Part shown: positions 45,802 to 58,310 of the stretch, piece by piece
Layout: every line of letters begins with the position of its first letter
Position numbering within the stretch: position 1 is the first letter of the stretch
DNA from: Benincasa hispida
Lineage: Eukaryota > Streptophyta > Magnoliopsida > Cucurbitales > Cucurbitaceae
Assembly (NCBI RefSeq): GCF_009727055.1
Contig: NC_052353.1
Span: 60,609,200 to 60,673,199 of the forward strand
Length of the DNA: 64,000 nt
Reading direction: 5' to 3'
Position numbers and translations under genes: made by a program
Notes under the pieces: generated by a model
The model's input: the letters and a program-made list of their open reading frames with translations, nothing else
Told to the model about the DNA's origin: nothing
Database searches by the model: none

Positions 45802-47464
45802 TGATGCGTGGTAATTTGTGATGCGATTATGGTGTGAGTTTGCGGTGATGTGTGTTATGCGATGAACATGCAAGTTTTCCTAACAAGACCCAAGTATAAG
45901 CCTTATTAGGTTTCCTGGTAAGTCTAGGGTCGAACACAGGGACTAGTCACTTTGATTCTCTTGTGGTAGTAAAAACAAATGAAGTGGATAGTGTTTTGAT
46001 TAAGAATTTTTCCTATGCGACAGAGTTGAAAGCAGAGTTGATAAAAACGTAGAGTTATAATGAGTATGCGATGAAGGGGTTGAAAAGGGGTTTAGCTAAA
46101 ATTTCCTAAGATTGTGCACAAGTTATGTGATCATGCTACACACAAATAATAACACGTCATATGTCAATGCCAAATGCCATAACTCTTATTTCTAGGACGC
46201 ATGCGATGAGTATACGATAAAGTCGATAGGACTTATGTCTAAGTCTCTATTCTTGTCTATGTGATGATGAGTAATGCACACATAAAACAAAGTGACCGCA
46301 TACAATCATACCTATTTCTAGGGTGCATGCGATGTGTAGATAGCAATAGAACTTATGTCTAAGTTTCTATTTCTTGCTTATGCGGTTCTAATCTGACTCT
46401 CTCAAGCCTAGATTCTAATCTGACTCTCTCAAGTCTAGATTCTATCTTTAGACTACTCTCTCAAGTATCTCTAAAGGGTGAATGAAGCATACATAAGACA
46501 AGATGATCACATGAAATGTAAATCTTAAGTCATGCTAGCTAAATACTTCTCAACCCATTCAGAAATTTAGCTACTCATGCGGAATATGGAGAGGTAGAAC
46601 ATAGATTGAAATGAGATTACCATTTTCATAAATAAAGTACTGAATACAAAATAACAAATGGAATTAAGAGATAAGAAGCCCGGTAATCAATGTCTTGCTT
46701 CCCATGGCTTTTTACACTGTTCTTTTTCACTCTAACTCTGTTCTCGATGTGTATTCTTGCTCTCGCAAGTGTTGGCCCTCTCTCCTTTGTAATGCTTTCC
46801 GGCAGTCTCTCGATCTTTCTGGGAATGATCTCTCGGCTTCCTCGTCTCCTTGATCGTCTCTGTCTTCTAAGTATATCTACAAGTATGTACATGAACAGAC
46901 TAACGACTCTCTCTCTAACCAGTTAACTTGTTTACAATGGTGGCCTTTGGTATTTATAGAGCTCAAGGTGAAACAGCCTTTCTTGCTAATGATTGCAATG
47001 ATGGGCGGTCAATAATTTCCCTGCTTTGATGTGCCGACTAATGGTCATTGAAAGTTGAGTGTACTTGCTACAGTGTGGCTTTAACAGCTTGTTAACTAAA
47101 TTTGGATTCGACCGTTATCAGCTTTCCATCCCATCGTGATTTATTATGTTGTCACCTTGATGCGCAGTATTTATGTGGTCACCTTTTTAAGAGGCTTCTC
47201 ATGATTGCATATGATTGCATGACTTTGTGATCGCAATCTTCAAGTGCGTTGATGTCTTGTTCCTTTGGATCGCAATTTCCCTTGCGCCATCGCATTTTTC
47301 CTGCACAAAATAAGTAAATTAACCGCTTTTATGCGATGAGCGCTTGCGATCGCAATTCCTATCAATTTAGCACTTTTGGACATGATATTGCTTATTTTAC
47401 CGTCATATTCTTTCATTGTTTTACTTATTTGAGCTGTAATAACTTGTATTTCTACCCATTATCA
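45802..47464 (-). repeat. Right (5') gypsy LTR, 1663 bp
   Basis: Plus strand TGATGCGTGGTAATTTG to CCCATTATCA. Nearly identical to the left LTR over the shared parts, but it has an extra block 46261-47220. It is rich in ATGCGAT/GCGATCGC words. A similar solo copy lies at 55344-57060. An 89-codon open stretch in it (46626-46892, minus) is not a recognisable protein. Confidence 0.88.
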
Positions 47465-47652
47465 ATTTCTCCACATATATGTTTAAGTTACAACGATAAC
47501 CAAAGATCTTATTTATTGGTTTGTGGTTAATGAAACTAAAATATCAAATATTTCATAGACAATGTGAATAAATATCATATATTATAAATCACAAAATGTT
47601 TGTTCATACAAGTGTTTACAAACTACAGGACCCTACGAGATTTAGGGCATCA
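47465..47652 (-). repeat. Remaining piece of split copia LTR
   Basis: Contains TATTTATTGGTTTGTGGTTA and CTACGAGATTTAGGGCATCA, the latter being the usual LTR start (minus strand TGATGCCCTAAATCTCG). It continues the LTR that breaks at 41338. Confidence 0.68.
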
Positions 47653-49640
47653 ACCTCAATAATCTCCCACTTGTCCTAAAGCTAGTGGGGTGTACAAGAT
47701 AATCAAATGACAAGTCACAAAACAATAAAATAGTGCACAAACACAAGATCTCCCACTTGCCCTAGTCCAGTCGTGATCTATCCTATAGACCCACACTTTG
47801 CAGGTGATCCTCAAACACTATAGCCGTGAGGGCCTTCGTAAATGGATCAACAACGTTGTGCTCCGAAGCTATCTTCGTGACAATCACGTCCCCTCGATTC
47901 ACAATCTCTCGGATGAGATGGTATTTTCGCTCAATGTGCTTGCTGCGCTTATGACTTCGAGGCTCACGGGAATTCGACTCAACACCACTATTATCACAAT
48001 AAAGGGTGATGGGCCTAGACATGTCTGGAACAACTTCCAGATCAGTTATAAATTTCATGAGCCAAATGGCCTCCTTAGCAGCTTCACAAGTTGCTACATA
48101 CTCGACCTCCATGGTGGAGTCTACGATACACCCCTGCCTGGTGCTTCGCCAAACTACAGTTTCTCCATTAAGAGTGAACACTGATCCTGAAGTGGATTTC
48201 CAAGAATCCTTATCAGTCTAAAAGTCAGAGTCAATGTATCTAGTAAGGATCAAATCCTTAGACCCATACACAAGCATGTAGTCCCTTGTTCTCCGAAGAT
48301 ACTTGAGCATGTTCTTAACGGCTGTCTAGTGACCATGTCCTGGATTAGACTGATATCTACTGACTATCCCCATTGCATAGCAGATGTCAGGTCTAGTGCA
48401 TAACATCGCATATATCAAACTGCCTACGGCAGATTCATAGGGGACATGTCTCATTTCCTCAACCTCTTGAGGTGTCTTAGGAAACTATTCCTTAGACAAA
48501 GTAACTCCGTGCCGAAAAGGCAATAGACCCCTCTTGGAGTTCTGCATCGAGTATTTGATCAACATCTTGTCAATGTGTAGTGCCTGAGATAGTGCTAGCA
48601 TTTTGTTCTTTCAATCCTGAAAGATCTGAATCCCAAGAACAAATTGAGCCTCTCATAAATCTTTCATTTTGAATTGGGTCACTAGCTAGTTCTTAACTGA
48701 AGTCAGTAAGCCTACATCATTCCCAATGAGTAGGATATCGTCTATATATAACACTAGAAAAACTACTGAACTGTTGATGATTTTCTTGTAGACACAAGGC
48801 TCATCAACGTTTTGATCAAATCCATAAGATTTGATCGCAATATCAAACCTTCTATTCCAAGATCGAGATGCTTGTTTTAGTCTGTAAATGGACCGATTCA
48901 GCTTGTAAACCTTTTGCTCTTAACCTTGGACTATGAATCCCTCCGTCTGCACCATATAAATGGTCTCCTCAAGATTTCCATTCAGAAAAGTAGTCTTGAC
49001 ATCAATTTTCTATATCTCATAGTCATAATATGAGGCAATGGATAGGAGGATGCGGATAGACTTCAGCATGGCAACAGTTGAGAAAGTTTCCTCATAGTCA
49101 ACTCCCTCTACCTGGATATAACCCTTTGCCACCAGTCTAACCTTGAAGGTTTACACCTTCACATCAGCACCCTGTTTCCTCTTGTAGATCCATTTATAAC
49201 CTATAGGGTTAACCCCATCAGGTTGATCTATAAGATCCTAAACTGAATTGAAGTACATAGACTCCATTTCGAGATCCATGGCCTTGAACCATTCATCTTT
49301 GTGACATTCTCCATTGCCTTCTTATAAGACAGCAGATCCTCAACTTGCCATTGGCTACCATAGTTAGGATTTTAGGTTAACCCATGTAGCGAATGTGGAT
49401 TTGCAACCCTCCCACTGCATTGAGGTTCCCTCAACACTTGAGGTGGATTTGACCTACTAGATGAACCAACGTCAACAACTCGTGTTGAGGTAGTAGGCTT
49501 TTCAACAACTCTTGTTGAAGATTCAGTAGTTTCTTTGGAAAGCTCATTCAACACAATTTTGCTTCTAAGTCTATGCTCCCTTATATGATCATCCTCAAGA
49601 AAAGCAGCATTTGTCGATAAAAACACTTTGTTTTCTTTAG
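47653..49640 (-). pseudogene. Ty1/copia RT-RNase H
   Basis: RNase H is open for 132 codons (48181-47783): DSTMEVEYVATCEAAKEAIW, ITLYCDNSGVESNS, KHIERKYHLIREIV and HNVVDPFTKALTAIVF. This is the best-preserved RNase H in the window. RT upstream (about 49000-48200) has an intact palm motif FLVLYIDDILLIGND but several stops. 49626-49372 is the pre-RT segment (FLSTNAAFLEDDHIREHRLR). A C7 run with nearby C-rich DNA (49655-49672) lies just before it. It is not translatable as a whole. Confidence 0.9.
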
Positions 49641-50736
49641 GATTATAAAAATAACCCCCCCTTCCCCCGTGTCCTTTTGGGGTAGCCTACAAATAGGCAT
49701 AACCTTGAAAGTGGTTCCAGTTTCTTAAGATTAGCCTTAAGCACATGTGCTAGGCAACCTTAGATACGAAAATGATGTAAACTAGCTTTACGACCATTCC
49801 ATAACTCTAAAGGTGTTCTGGCAACACTCTTGAAGGGATCGTAGTTCAAGATATAGGTTCTAGTCTATATTGCAAAATCCCAAAACGAGTCAGGTAAGGA
49901 AGCGTAACTCATCATCGAACGAACCGTGTCCAACAACGTTCGATTTCTCCACTTCGATACATCATTCTATTGAGGTGTACCTTGGGAAACTATACCATGT
50001 TTTATCATATAGTTTTGAAATTCATAATCCAAAAACTCTCCACCTCGATCAAATTGAAGCGTTTTAATCTTAATGCGTTTCAACTTCAACCTTGAACTTT
50101 TTGAACTTTTCAAAGGGCTCAGAATTATGTTGCATTAAATAAACATACCCATACCTCGAATAATCATAAGTAAAAGTGATGAAGTATTCATAGCCTCCCC
50201 TAGCTCGCACATTCATTGAACCATAAAGGTCTGAATGCACTGACTCTGGAGGCTCTTTGACCCTATAACCTTTTCCAATAAAAGGTCTTCTAGTCATGTT
50301 GTCATTAAGGCATGACTCGCACATAGGTAAAGAATTTCCTTCTAACTCGCTTAGAAGTTCATTCTTCATCAACCTCTCAATCCTATTGAGATTAATGTGC
50401 CCTAAACATAGATGCCAAAGTTGAGTATTTTCTTTAGGAGAAAATTTAAGTCATTTGTTTTGAGTTACAACACTTTTAAACATCTATATGTTATGGAGGG
50501 AATTTGTTGCTAACGGCCTTAGCAGATACAAATTATTTTCCAGTTGAGCCAAACATATATGAACACCATTTTTCAAATAAACACTTTATTTACAGAAAAA
50601 TTTAGTGTATAACATTCGAGCAAAGACTTTACAGAAATTAAGTTTCTCTTTAACTCGGGAACTACATAAACATCATTCAGAATGATAAACCTATTTTGTA
50701 AAGTCAACTGGAGACCTCCTACCGCCATAGTTGAGA
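49641..50736 (-). pseudogene. Ty1/copia GAG-pre-integrase and integrase
   Basis: 50372-50070 is a 100-codon open stretch: GAG-pre-integrase end (SLPMCESCLNDNMTRRPFIG), then the integrase core start (VHSDLYGSMNVRARGGYEYF, FTYDYSRYGYVYLMQHN). The rest (50070-49641) continues through a Gly-Glu-Phe-Leu-Asp region equivalent to GGEYMD, with stops. From 50736 to 50400 the GAG-pre-integrase/protease side has VPELKRNLISVKSL. Gag and the 5' end are missing; an LTR end of opposite origin begins at 50737. Confidence 0.86.
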
Positions 50737-51145
50737 CTAAAGGAAATCGAACACGAGGATTTTCATGAGCAGCGGAAAGATCATTCCAAATTACAATCGT
50801 ATATGAACTTTACAATTACAATCTCAAACAGAAACATATGGTTATGCATTTAAATACAGAAATTACAACATGTTCTACAAATGATCAAGGATAAGAGTAA
50901 CACACTTTTGTCAACTCATCACAATGCTCCTTTGATCACGAACACTCGATCATAGCAACACCCAAACGCTCATCCAACACAACCGCTACACTACACCAAA
51001 CTCAGCGATCGCCTCGGTCACGAACACCCCAACAACATGAACGACCTCCACAGAACCTCGACAGTGTTGAGTTGAGTATGACACCACCAAGAAGGCTACC
51101 TTGGTATTCTCAGTGTGAGAATTCAGAGGGTGGGCTATGTGTGGA
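50737..51145 (-). repeat. copia LTR end, minus orientation
   Basis: Contains GGATTTTCATGAGCAGCGGA and GAACGACCTCCACAGAACCT, matching the left parts of 35689-37485 and 39431-41338. It changes orientation near 51145. Confidence 0.62.
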
Positions 51146-52090
51146 CTTGGATCGACTTACTGATTATCGTTTATATGGACAAAAATATATCTACAGTGAA
51201 GAGATTGCAACTATCGAGCTATAGTGGTGTGTTTTGATAGTTAACGAATAATAATTAATTCGATTAAAGGATTTTCAACGAATTAATTACAGATCGGTGG
51301 AGCTCATGATCTGTAGGTCTATTAATTTCCTCTACTAGCTCATTAAATTGGAATAACAAATTAAGTATTGATGAATGAAATTAGGGTCTTCGATTGATTG
51401 TACATGATACAATTATAAACGTTTAATTTAATTGAAATTAAATGAAAATGAAAAATCAATTAATATTTAAATTATGATTTAACTATAAAATTGATTTATT
51501 GGTGATATTGATATTTTATTAATTTAATATTTAGATATTAAATTAAAATTTTTTAATTAAAATTTTTAATTAAAAACAATTAAAATTAGTTTTATCTAAT
51601 TAATTATTTTTGAATTAATTTTATAAAACTAAAATAAAATAAAAATAAAAATAATAATGATTTTTTAAATCATTTTTAGTTAGTGGATTTTTTCAATTTT
51701 TGGGAAAAATCCACTAACCATATTTATTGGAAAGTCACCAAATTCCATTTCTAGTTTAAATGATCTTCAAGCTGGAGCTGTTCTTCATGCAACCCTATAC
51801 ATTTACATGAATTCTTCCTATATATAGAAGCTCCATGCATGAAGAACATGGAACATTTTCAGAGTTATACTTTCTGAAGTGATAACCTGAAAACCCTATA
51901 ACTTGTTCTTCATCAATTCAACTTGATTTAGTGTTTCCACCACATGCTCCAGCTTGAGCATAGTATATAAGATCTTGGTGGTAGTCTCTTAAAGTTTCAA
52001 GCTCTATCTTGGTGGATTTCAACTGAATTCGTGGAGAAATCTTTAAAGGTAATATATGTTTCAAATCCTTTTATGAATATCATTCCTTCA
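51146..52090 (+). repeat. copia 5' LTR, plus orientation (truncated)
   Basis: Contains AAAATATATCTACAGTGAAG and GGTCTATTAATTTCCTCTAC in plus orientation, ends CCTTCA at 52090 and is followed by a primer site. A possible promoter/TATA region, CCTATATATAGAAGC, lies at about 51818-51832, in the position expected for LTR-driven transcription of the element to its right. Confidence 0.7.
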
Positions 52091-52091
52091 A

Positions 52092-52104
52092 TTGATATCA
52101 GAGC
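52092..52104 (+). other. copia primer-binding site
   Basis: TTGATATCAGAGC follows the LTR end directly. It is the initiator-Met tRNA site with one change from TGGTATCAGAGC. Confidence 0.75.
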
Positions 52105-54376
52105 ATGATTTAAGCACTTAACTATTGTTAATTTGAGTTTGGTGGGTGTTTTTTTTTATTGTTAATTTGAGTTTGGTGGGTGTTTTTTTTTTCATGAAAT
52201 GCACGAAATAGTATGTTGATATGATTTTCAGTATTTTGGCATTTGAATCTTTTCAATTATGTTGTTTCTCTTGTAATTGGCTCTTGTTTGGCGGGCCTTA
52301 ATGTGTGTTTAACAGCTATAATTCATATGGAGTCATTAGAAGTTGAAATTAGGATGTAATTGAAGAAATAAGTGAAGAAGGTTGAGCTGCAGATTTCTAG
52401 TTCTTCAGCTACTATTTGAATTTCCAGCAAAATTGGACCAAGTTCGAGCGAGATTTCAAGTTTAAGCGAGATTTTGAATCAAGTTTGAGTGAGATTTCTA
52501 GCTCGAGCGAGATTCTGTTTGAATTTTAAGCAAGATTTCAAGTTCAAACGAGATTTTGAATCAAGTTTGAGCGAGATTTCAAGTTTGAACGAGGTTCTGA
52601 TGGAAATCCTAATGAGATTTCAAGTTCAAACGAGATTTTTGAATCAAGTTCGAAGGAGATTTCAAGCCAGGAATGAGATTCTGGTAGTTTGAGCGAGATT
52701 TCAACGAGCCAACGAGAGATCAAGTTTTGAACGAGATTTCAACTTGCAGCGAGAGATCATGTTTTAGTCAGATTTCAATTCAAGCGAGATTCTTGAACCA
52801 AGAAGATTGACTGGTTTGACCGATCTTCTTCAAACTTGACTCGATTCATTTTAAAAATTGGTTTGATTGGCTTGGTACAGGTGGTTCACATCTAGTTCAA
52901 ACATTTTTTGGATCCGGTTTGGAGTGTTTCGAAGAGGTCAAGAAGTGGTTTGGAGCTATCAACTATTTTTTGTAATATATAGGCTTTTGTTTACTTAAAA
53001 ATGCCAAAACTAAAAACCATATCAGTATGTGTTTAATTGTTTATGCATGAGATGTATGTTATAATTAAATAAATCTTGTATATGCATATAGTATGCCATG
53101 TAGATTTAAAATTCCACCGTAGGAAGCATGTTACATGCATTGAAAGTATGTTTTAAACCGTTATAATATATAGTATGCACATATAGGGTTTCTTTTAATT
53201 TAAATGTTATATTAAATGCCTTTGATGAATGTTGTGGATGTTTAGCATGTTTAATTTTTGTAAGTTGTTATAAAATGTAATTAGACTTTAAAACCCATAA
53301 CAAAGATACACAACATGCTCACTTAGGTTAACAACTAGTTTTAACCGTTAAAATAGATTGTTACCTTATAAAATTTGGTAACATACTCAAATCGGTTCAT
53401 AAACCTATCTAAGGCTAGAGGTACTTAAGTTGATGGTTTACGTAACACCTCCTACCTGGGGATTATGATCGAAAGATTGAGTGTGTTTAACTGATTTTAT
53501 AAGCTTGCGTGAGCGGTGTGAGGTTTAAAACTGGTTTAAACACTTAGAGATCGTAGGGTTATATCCAAATATAAATGTTATACTTGGATAATAATAATAT
53601 AGACTTAGGTTGTTTAAAAGTTAGCCATTTTAACATAAGTAAATAAATACCCTAACATTTAGAACACTTCAGTGGGAGATTAACAATATATAAATATATA
53701 TTTATTAGCTCTCACGCCCTCAAGAGTTCACACCGTGAGATCCATACTTGACTTTGTGTCGCTTTTACCGTGACTACTCCATTCGGAAAGTGTTTGCATG
53801 GGTCAATAACAAGGTGAATGGGGGAAGTAGCTCATAGTAACTTGGTGAAGGAAATTTGTCAACATTGTCCTACGGTCTCCTCTATTAGGTTGAATCGTGA
53901 GATTCCTATGTTGCGTTTGCTATCATTCTTAGGCGGCACTTGCTAGTTGTTAACCATGGAGATCCTCTCGAAGGGTTATAATATAGGATTCGGAACAACT
54001 CAAACTTCAGTAAATTATTAGGGTCTTATAGTTTCGTCTTGGGTATTGTCTTCCATTTTGGGGGCATATTCATACCGTTCTATAAGATCTAAAAATTGCG
54101 GGTCACACTTATGAGAATTACTAATTGTTAGTAAAGATCTTGACCGAAAATGATAACCAAAAGAACTATAGGAGTAAAGAGTTATTCTGATATAGTATTT
54201 GGTCAAGAATTGTCTTGCTTCAGTGAAGGAATTGTTAACTGTCCCTCGGTAGCAACTGTTCTAAATCACTAAAGTATCGTTGGAAATAAATAAATATTTA
54301 TTGGGTACTTTATTATTTTGCTAAAATTAGATTTAGATGCATAAAGGTTAATAGAATTTGTTTAAATTTTTTAGAA
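52105..54376 (+). mobile_element. Long copia leader
   Basis: About 2.3 kb of non-coding sequence lies between the primer site and Gag. Its second half (52980-53700) matches 32113-32880 on the other strand. A 36-bp unit (ATTGTTAATTTGAGTTTGGT plus a T-rich tail) is duplicated at 52123-52192. A tandem repeat field occupies 52430-52800. No gene is visible in it. Confidence 0.75.
52430..52800. repeat. GAGCGAGATTTCAAGTT repeat field
   Basis: About twelve imperfect copies of a 25-35 bp unit with the core GAGCGAGATTTCAAGTT or AACGAGATTTTGAATC. Open frames across it reflect the repeat. It occupies the place in the leader that the CGATCG-type repeats occupy in the copy at 33060-33720. Confidence 0.85.
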
Positions 54377-55290
54377 ATGTCGAATTCAATTATATAACTG
54401 CTAGCTTCCAATAAGTTTAACGATGAAGGATATTCAAACTGGAAATCCAACATCTATACATATTAGTTGTGGATGATTTGAGGTTTGTGTTGACAGAGGA
54501 ATGTCCTCCGGTTCCCAGTACAACAGCGAACTGAAATGTTTGGGACATCTATGATCGGTGGGTAAGGGCTAATGAAAAAGCCCGGGCCTACATCTTAGCA
54601 AGTATATCAGATGTATTTAATAAGAAACATGAGGTAATGCCCACTGCCCGTGAGATAATGGCATCAGTTCAAGAGGTTTTTGGGCAACCTTCATCCTCTG
54701 TTCGACAGGAAGCCATTATATGTCTATAGTACTCGCATGAAAGATGGTTCCAACATTAGAGAGCGTGTTCTCTATATGATGGTCCATTTTAATGTTGCTG
54801 AGGTTCATGGGGCGATGATAGATGAGATAACTCAAGTAAGTGTGATATTGGAATCTCTCCCGGAGAGTTATCTGCCCTTCATAACCAATGTTATTATGAA
54901 CAAAATTATTTATAATTTGGCCACGTTGTTGAACAAGTTACAGACGTATCAATCTATGATGAAACTTAAGGAAAAGAAGTAAATGTTATTTATCAACCTA
55001 AGAAGTTTTTTAAGGGGTCGTCGTCTGGAATAGGACTCACTGATAACAAAATGTTTGTTCCTTCTTCTTTAAAAGATAAATCTGTACCGATGAAGAAGAA
55101 GGGTAAATGGAATAAGAAAACCACTGCTAAGAAGAAAAAAAAAGGCCTCCCAAAGGAAGGTGTTTCCATTGCGAAGAGGATGTTGAAACATGGTAAATCA
55201 GATTTACTAGTATTTGGCTGAAAAGAAAGCGGAAAAGGCAAAACAAGGTAAATCAGATTTACTAGTAGTTGAAATATGTCTAGTGGAGAA
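54377..55290 (+). pseudogene. Ty1/copia Gag
   Basis: ATG at 54377 gives a start (MSNSII, then NKFNDEGYSNWKSNI). Next are a UBN2-type Gag core (RANEKARAYILASISDVFNK, AREIMASVQEVFGQ) and an open stretch 54680-54982 (MIDEITQVSVILESLPESYL, NLATLLNKLQTYQSM). A Lys-rich C-terminus follows; the knuckle is only partly recognisable. Several in-frame stops and shifts (for example before NVWDIYDRW). It is the same family as 14470-15320 on the minus strand. Confidence 0.87.
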
Positions 55291-55343
55291 TACTCACCCA
55301 ACCCGGTGTAACGGTTTGGATGGATGATATAAATTGCTCACAC

Positions 55344-57060
55344 TGATGCGATACTACATCTAATTATGCGTTAATTATGGATGTTCATGTAGTATGCCAT
55401 GTGTTGTCACAAGTTTCCTTACAATGGAACCAAGTGTAATTCCACCGCAAGTTTCTCGGTATGATCCGAGGTCAAACACAGGGATTGGTTTAGGTTATTG
55501 CGGTACGTTTATGATACATGCGACCAGGTTTTCAATCTTTAAAAGTGTGTTTGTACAAGTATATAAATTGCAATAAAATAAAGGAAAGCAGTAAAGATGC
55601 GCTAAAAACATAAAAAGATAGTAAACCTAAACTAGATGATACAAGATACAGACTACATGTACAAGATGCTGGGATTAAGGTTGGCTGTGAAAGTTATGTA
55701 AAGACATGGGCTGGGGTGACAAGTCTTATAAACAGAATAGAAAGAGAAAGACAAATAATATAAACAACACAAGTTCTTAATTGGATCGAAGGTACAAATA
55801 CTGTTCCACTCTTCTCTTGGCGTACACCTCTCAGAGACTAACGTAATGAACGCAAGGTTGCTTCCATGTCTGGAAGTACTACTCGCTTTAGTTAACGCAT
55901 TCTTCTGACCTTCTCTCGATAGATCAGAATGACACCTTCACTTCTGCTTTCACAGGTGAAGATGCCGTCTAGCATGCTTTAGCTAAACGTATTTTATATC
56001 TTTAATACATATTAAGTTCTTAGTGATTCATATTGCTCATCAGAGGATTAAGAAGATATCATGGAGAAAGTGATAGGTGGGTGAACGAAAATGGACAGAA
56101 AATGGTAAATGGAATTTATCGAAACATTTAATATTTCTACTAAGCGTTTGATACATGGTGTGTGAATGAAGAGATAAAGAAAACATGAACTACATAATGA
56201 AAGAGAGATAGAACGAATACAAATAGTGCCAATGTCTTGACATAGATTCAATGGAGATCTGCTTGCCGGACAGGATGGATTTGATGGTAGGAAGAGCTTC
56301 CCTCTCAGGCTTGCTCTACCGATAGTAGGGATCTTTGCACAGAGCTTTTGATCGGGTGTTTAGTAGGTTGGATCTGAGATTCACCTCTCGGCCTTATCTC
56401 ATCTTCTTCCTGGATTTCTTCTCTTAAGCACTCAACTCAGCATTCTCTCTACAATCTAGCAGCACTTAGCCTCGTATCAAGTAGCATATTTTTCTCTGAA
56501 ATCAATGAGGTATTTATAGATGCAGATCTTTGACTCCGGCCTTGTGGTCCCCACTCATGGTTATGGTAATTTCGAAGATGGAGGGATATTATTCCTTCTG
56601 TTATGAAATCTGACCGTCAATTCTGCACAACCGTTAGTTGTACACGTGTCTCAATCCTCCACTCTTGTGTTGCTCAGTTGCATCTTTCGATCATAGGTTC
56701 GCATGCGGTGTTTGTTTTTATTACTGCATGCGGTTGAAACACAGCTCTCGGATCGATTGTCGCATTACGCCGCCATTGCGGTATTCGTCTCTTCATTGTT
56801 GATTGACGGGCGCAATGTGACAGAGATGCGTTGATTAGTCTCTTGTGAGCCTTGAGTGCAAGTAGTGACTTGGTCTCCTACAAAATAGAGTAAAGTTTGG
56901 CTTATCTTCCATCTTTTTGGTGTTAGTGGGTGTAATCGCAAACATTTATAATTATTGCCATATTAGGCTAATTTTCATAAAATTAGCGCATAATTACTAA
57001 CTTTTGGCCGCAATATCTAGATAAGGTGGCATAAATAACTTGTATTTTTACAAGTTATCA
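55344..57060 (-). repeat. Solo gypsy LTR in copia
   Basis: Plus strand TGATGCGATACTACATC to TTTACAAGTTATCA, the same ends and similar make-up as the LTRs at 41367-42081 and 45802-47464. No primer site, Gag or second LTR adjoins it, so it is the product of LTR-LTR recombination. About 50 bp of unexplained sequence separates its left end from readable copia protein (ending near 55292), and a clean target duplication was not found. Confidence 0.75.
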
Positions 57061-58031
57061 CCTGGATATTAGATTTAGGCGCCGCTAATCATGTTTGCAC
57101 TTTTCTACAAGAAATTAGTTCTTGGATAGAACTTTCTAAACAGGAAATAACTTTCAAGGTGGGAATGGGTGAAGTCATTTTAGCTCATGCAGTGGGAGAT
57201 GTCAAGTTATTTTTTGGAGAGTCTTTTATCTTACTTAGGAATGTGTATTATGTACCTAAGATGAAAAGAAATTTAATCTCCATTTCCTATCTGCTAGAAA
57301 ATATGTACAAAATATCTTTTGAATCTAATGAAGTGTTTGTTTTTTCAAGAGGTGTTCATATTTGTTCTGCAAGACTCGCAAATAACTTGTACATATTAAA
57401 ACCAACTGAAGCAAAGGTCATTCTAAATATAGAGATGTTTAAAACGGCTGAGACTTAAAATAAAAAATGGAAAATTTCTCCTAACGCCTATCTTTGGCAC
57501 CTCAAACTTGAATTAATCTCAATAGGATTGAGAGATTAAAAAAACAGTCATCTAAATCAGTTAGAAGATAGTTCTTTACCTCCATGTGAATCATGTCCTG
57601 AGGAAAAAATGACAAAAAGATTTTTTTCTGACAATGGTTTTCGTGCCAAAGAGCCTCTCAAACTCCAATGAGTGTAAAATCATGAGGAGGCTATCAATAT
57701 TTTGTTAGTTTTATTGATGATTACTCGAGATATGGCTACATTTACTTAATCAGTCACAAGTTTGAAACTCTTGAAAAGTTCAAAGAATTTAAGACCGAGA
57801 TAGAAATTTTTTTAAGTAAAAGAATTAAAACCCTTCAATTTGATCGAGGTGGCGAGTATATGGATTTAAAGTTCCAGAACTATCTAGTAGATCATAGAAT
57901 TCAATCCCAGCTCACAACACCTGAAACACCACAACAAAACAGTGTTGTAGAAAGGAGAAATCGAACCTTGTTAGACATGGTCTGATCAATGATGAGTTAT
58001 GCTCACTTACCTCAATCCTATTGGGGGTATG
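57061..58031 (+). pseudogene. Ty1/copia protease to integrase, part 1
   Basis: Begins WILDLGATNHVCTFLQEISS (protease-type Asp-Leu-Gly). An open stretch 57159-57458 has KLFFGESFILLRNVYYVPKM and LANNLYILKPTEAKVIL, followed by a GAG-pre-integrase with CESCPEEKM. The integrase core has FIDDYSRYGYIYLI, FDRGGEYMDLKFQNYLVDHR and TPQQNSVVERRNRTLLDMV (catalytic acids present), then SYWGYV at 58029, where a CACTA element interrupts. There are stops after TAET and at the end of LLDMV. Confidence 0.9.
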
Positions 58032-58046
58032 TATTACAGAAGAAAT

Positions 58047-58310
58047 TTGGGCTTTAATGTTGGTTTTAAACCGACATTAAAGATAGTGTTATTAAAGCCC
58101 TTTAATGTCGGTTTTAAACTGACATTAAAGGGCCTCAATAACACAACCTTCAATGTCGGTTGCAACCGACATTAAAGACATCCAGTGAAATTTCTGACCA
58201 ACATTAAAGGTCTTTAATGTCGGTTGCAACAGACATTAAAGACCTTCAGTGAAATTTCCAACCGACATTAAAGCCTCTATTTTTTTTTTTAATTATTAAC
58301 CGACATTGAA
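58047..58310. repeat. Left subterminal TTTAATGTCGG array
   Basis: About eight copies in both orientations of CTTTAATGTCGGTT or AACCGACATTAAAG, several forming close inverted pairs (for example TTTAATGTCGGTTTTAAAC next to its complement). This is the place and style of CACTA transposase-binding sites. Confidence 0.85.

Noticed and set aside
46626..46926. Arg/Ser-rich minus frame and hydrophobic plus frame
   Set aside because: Both lie inside a gypsy LTR and are shadows of each other; nothing similar is seen at the related place in 55344-57060.
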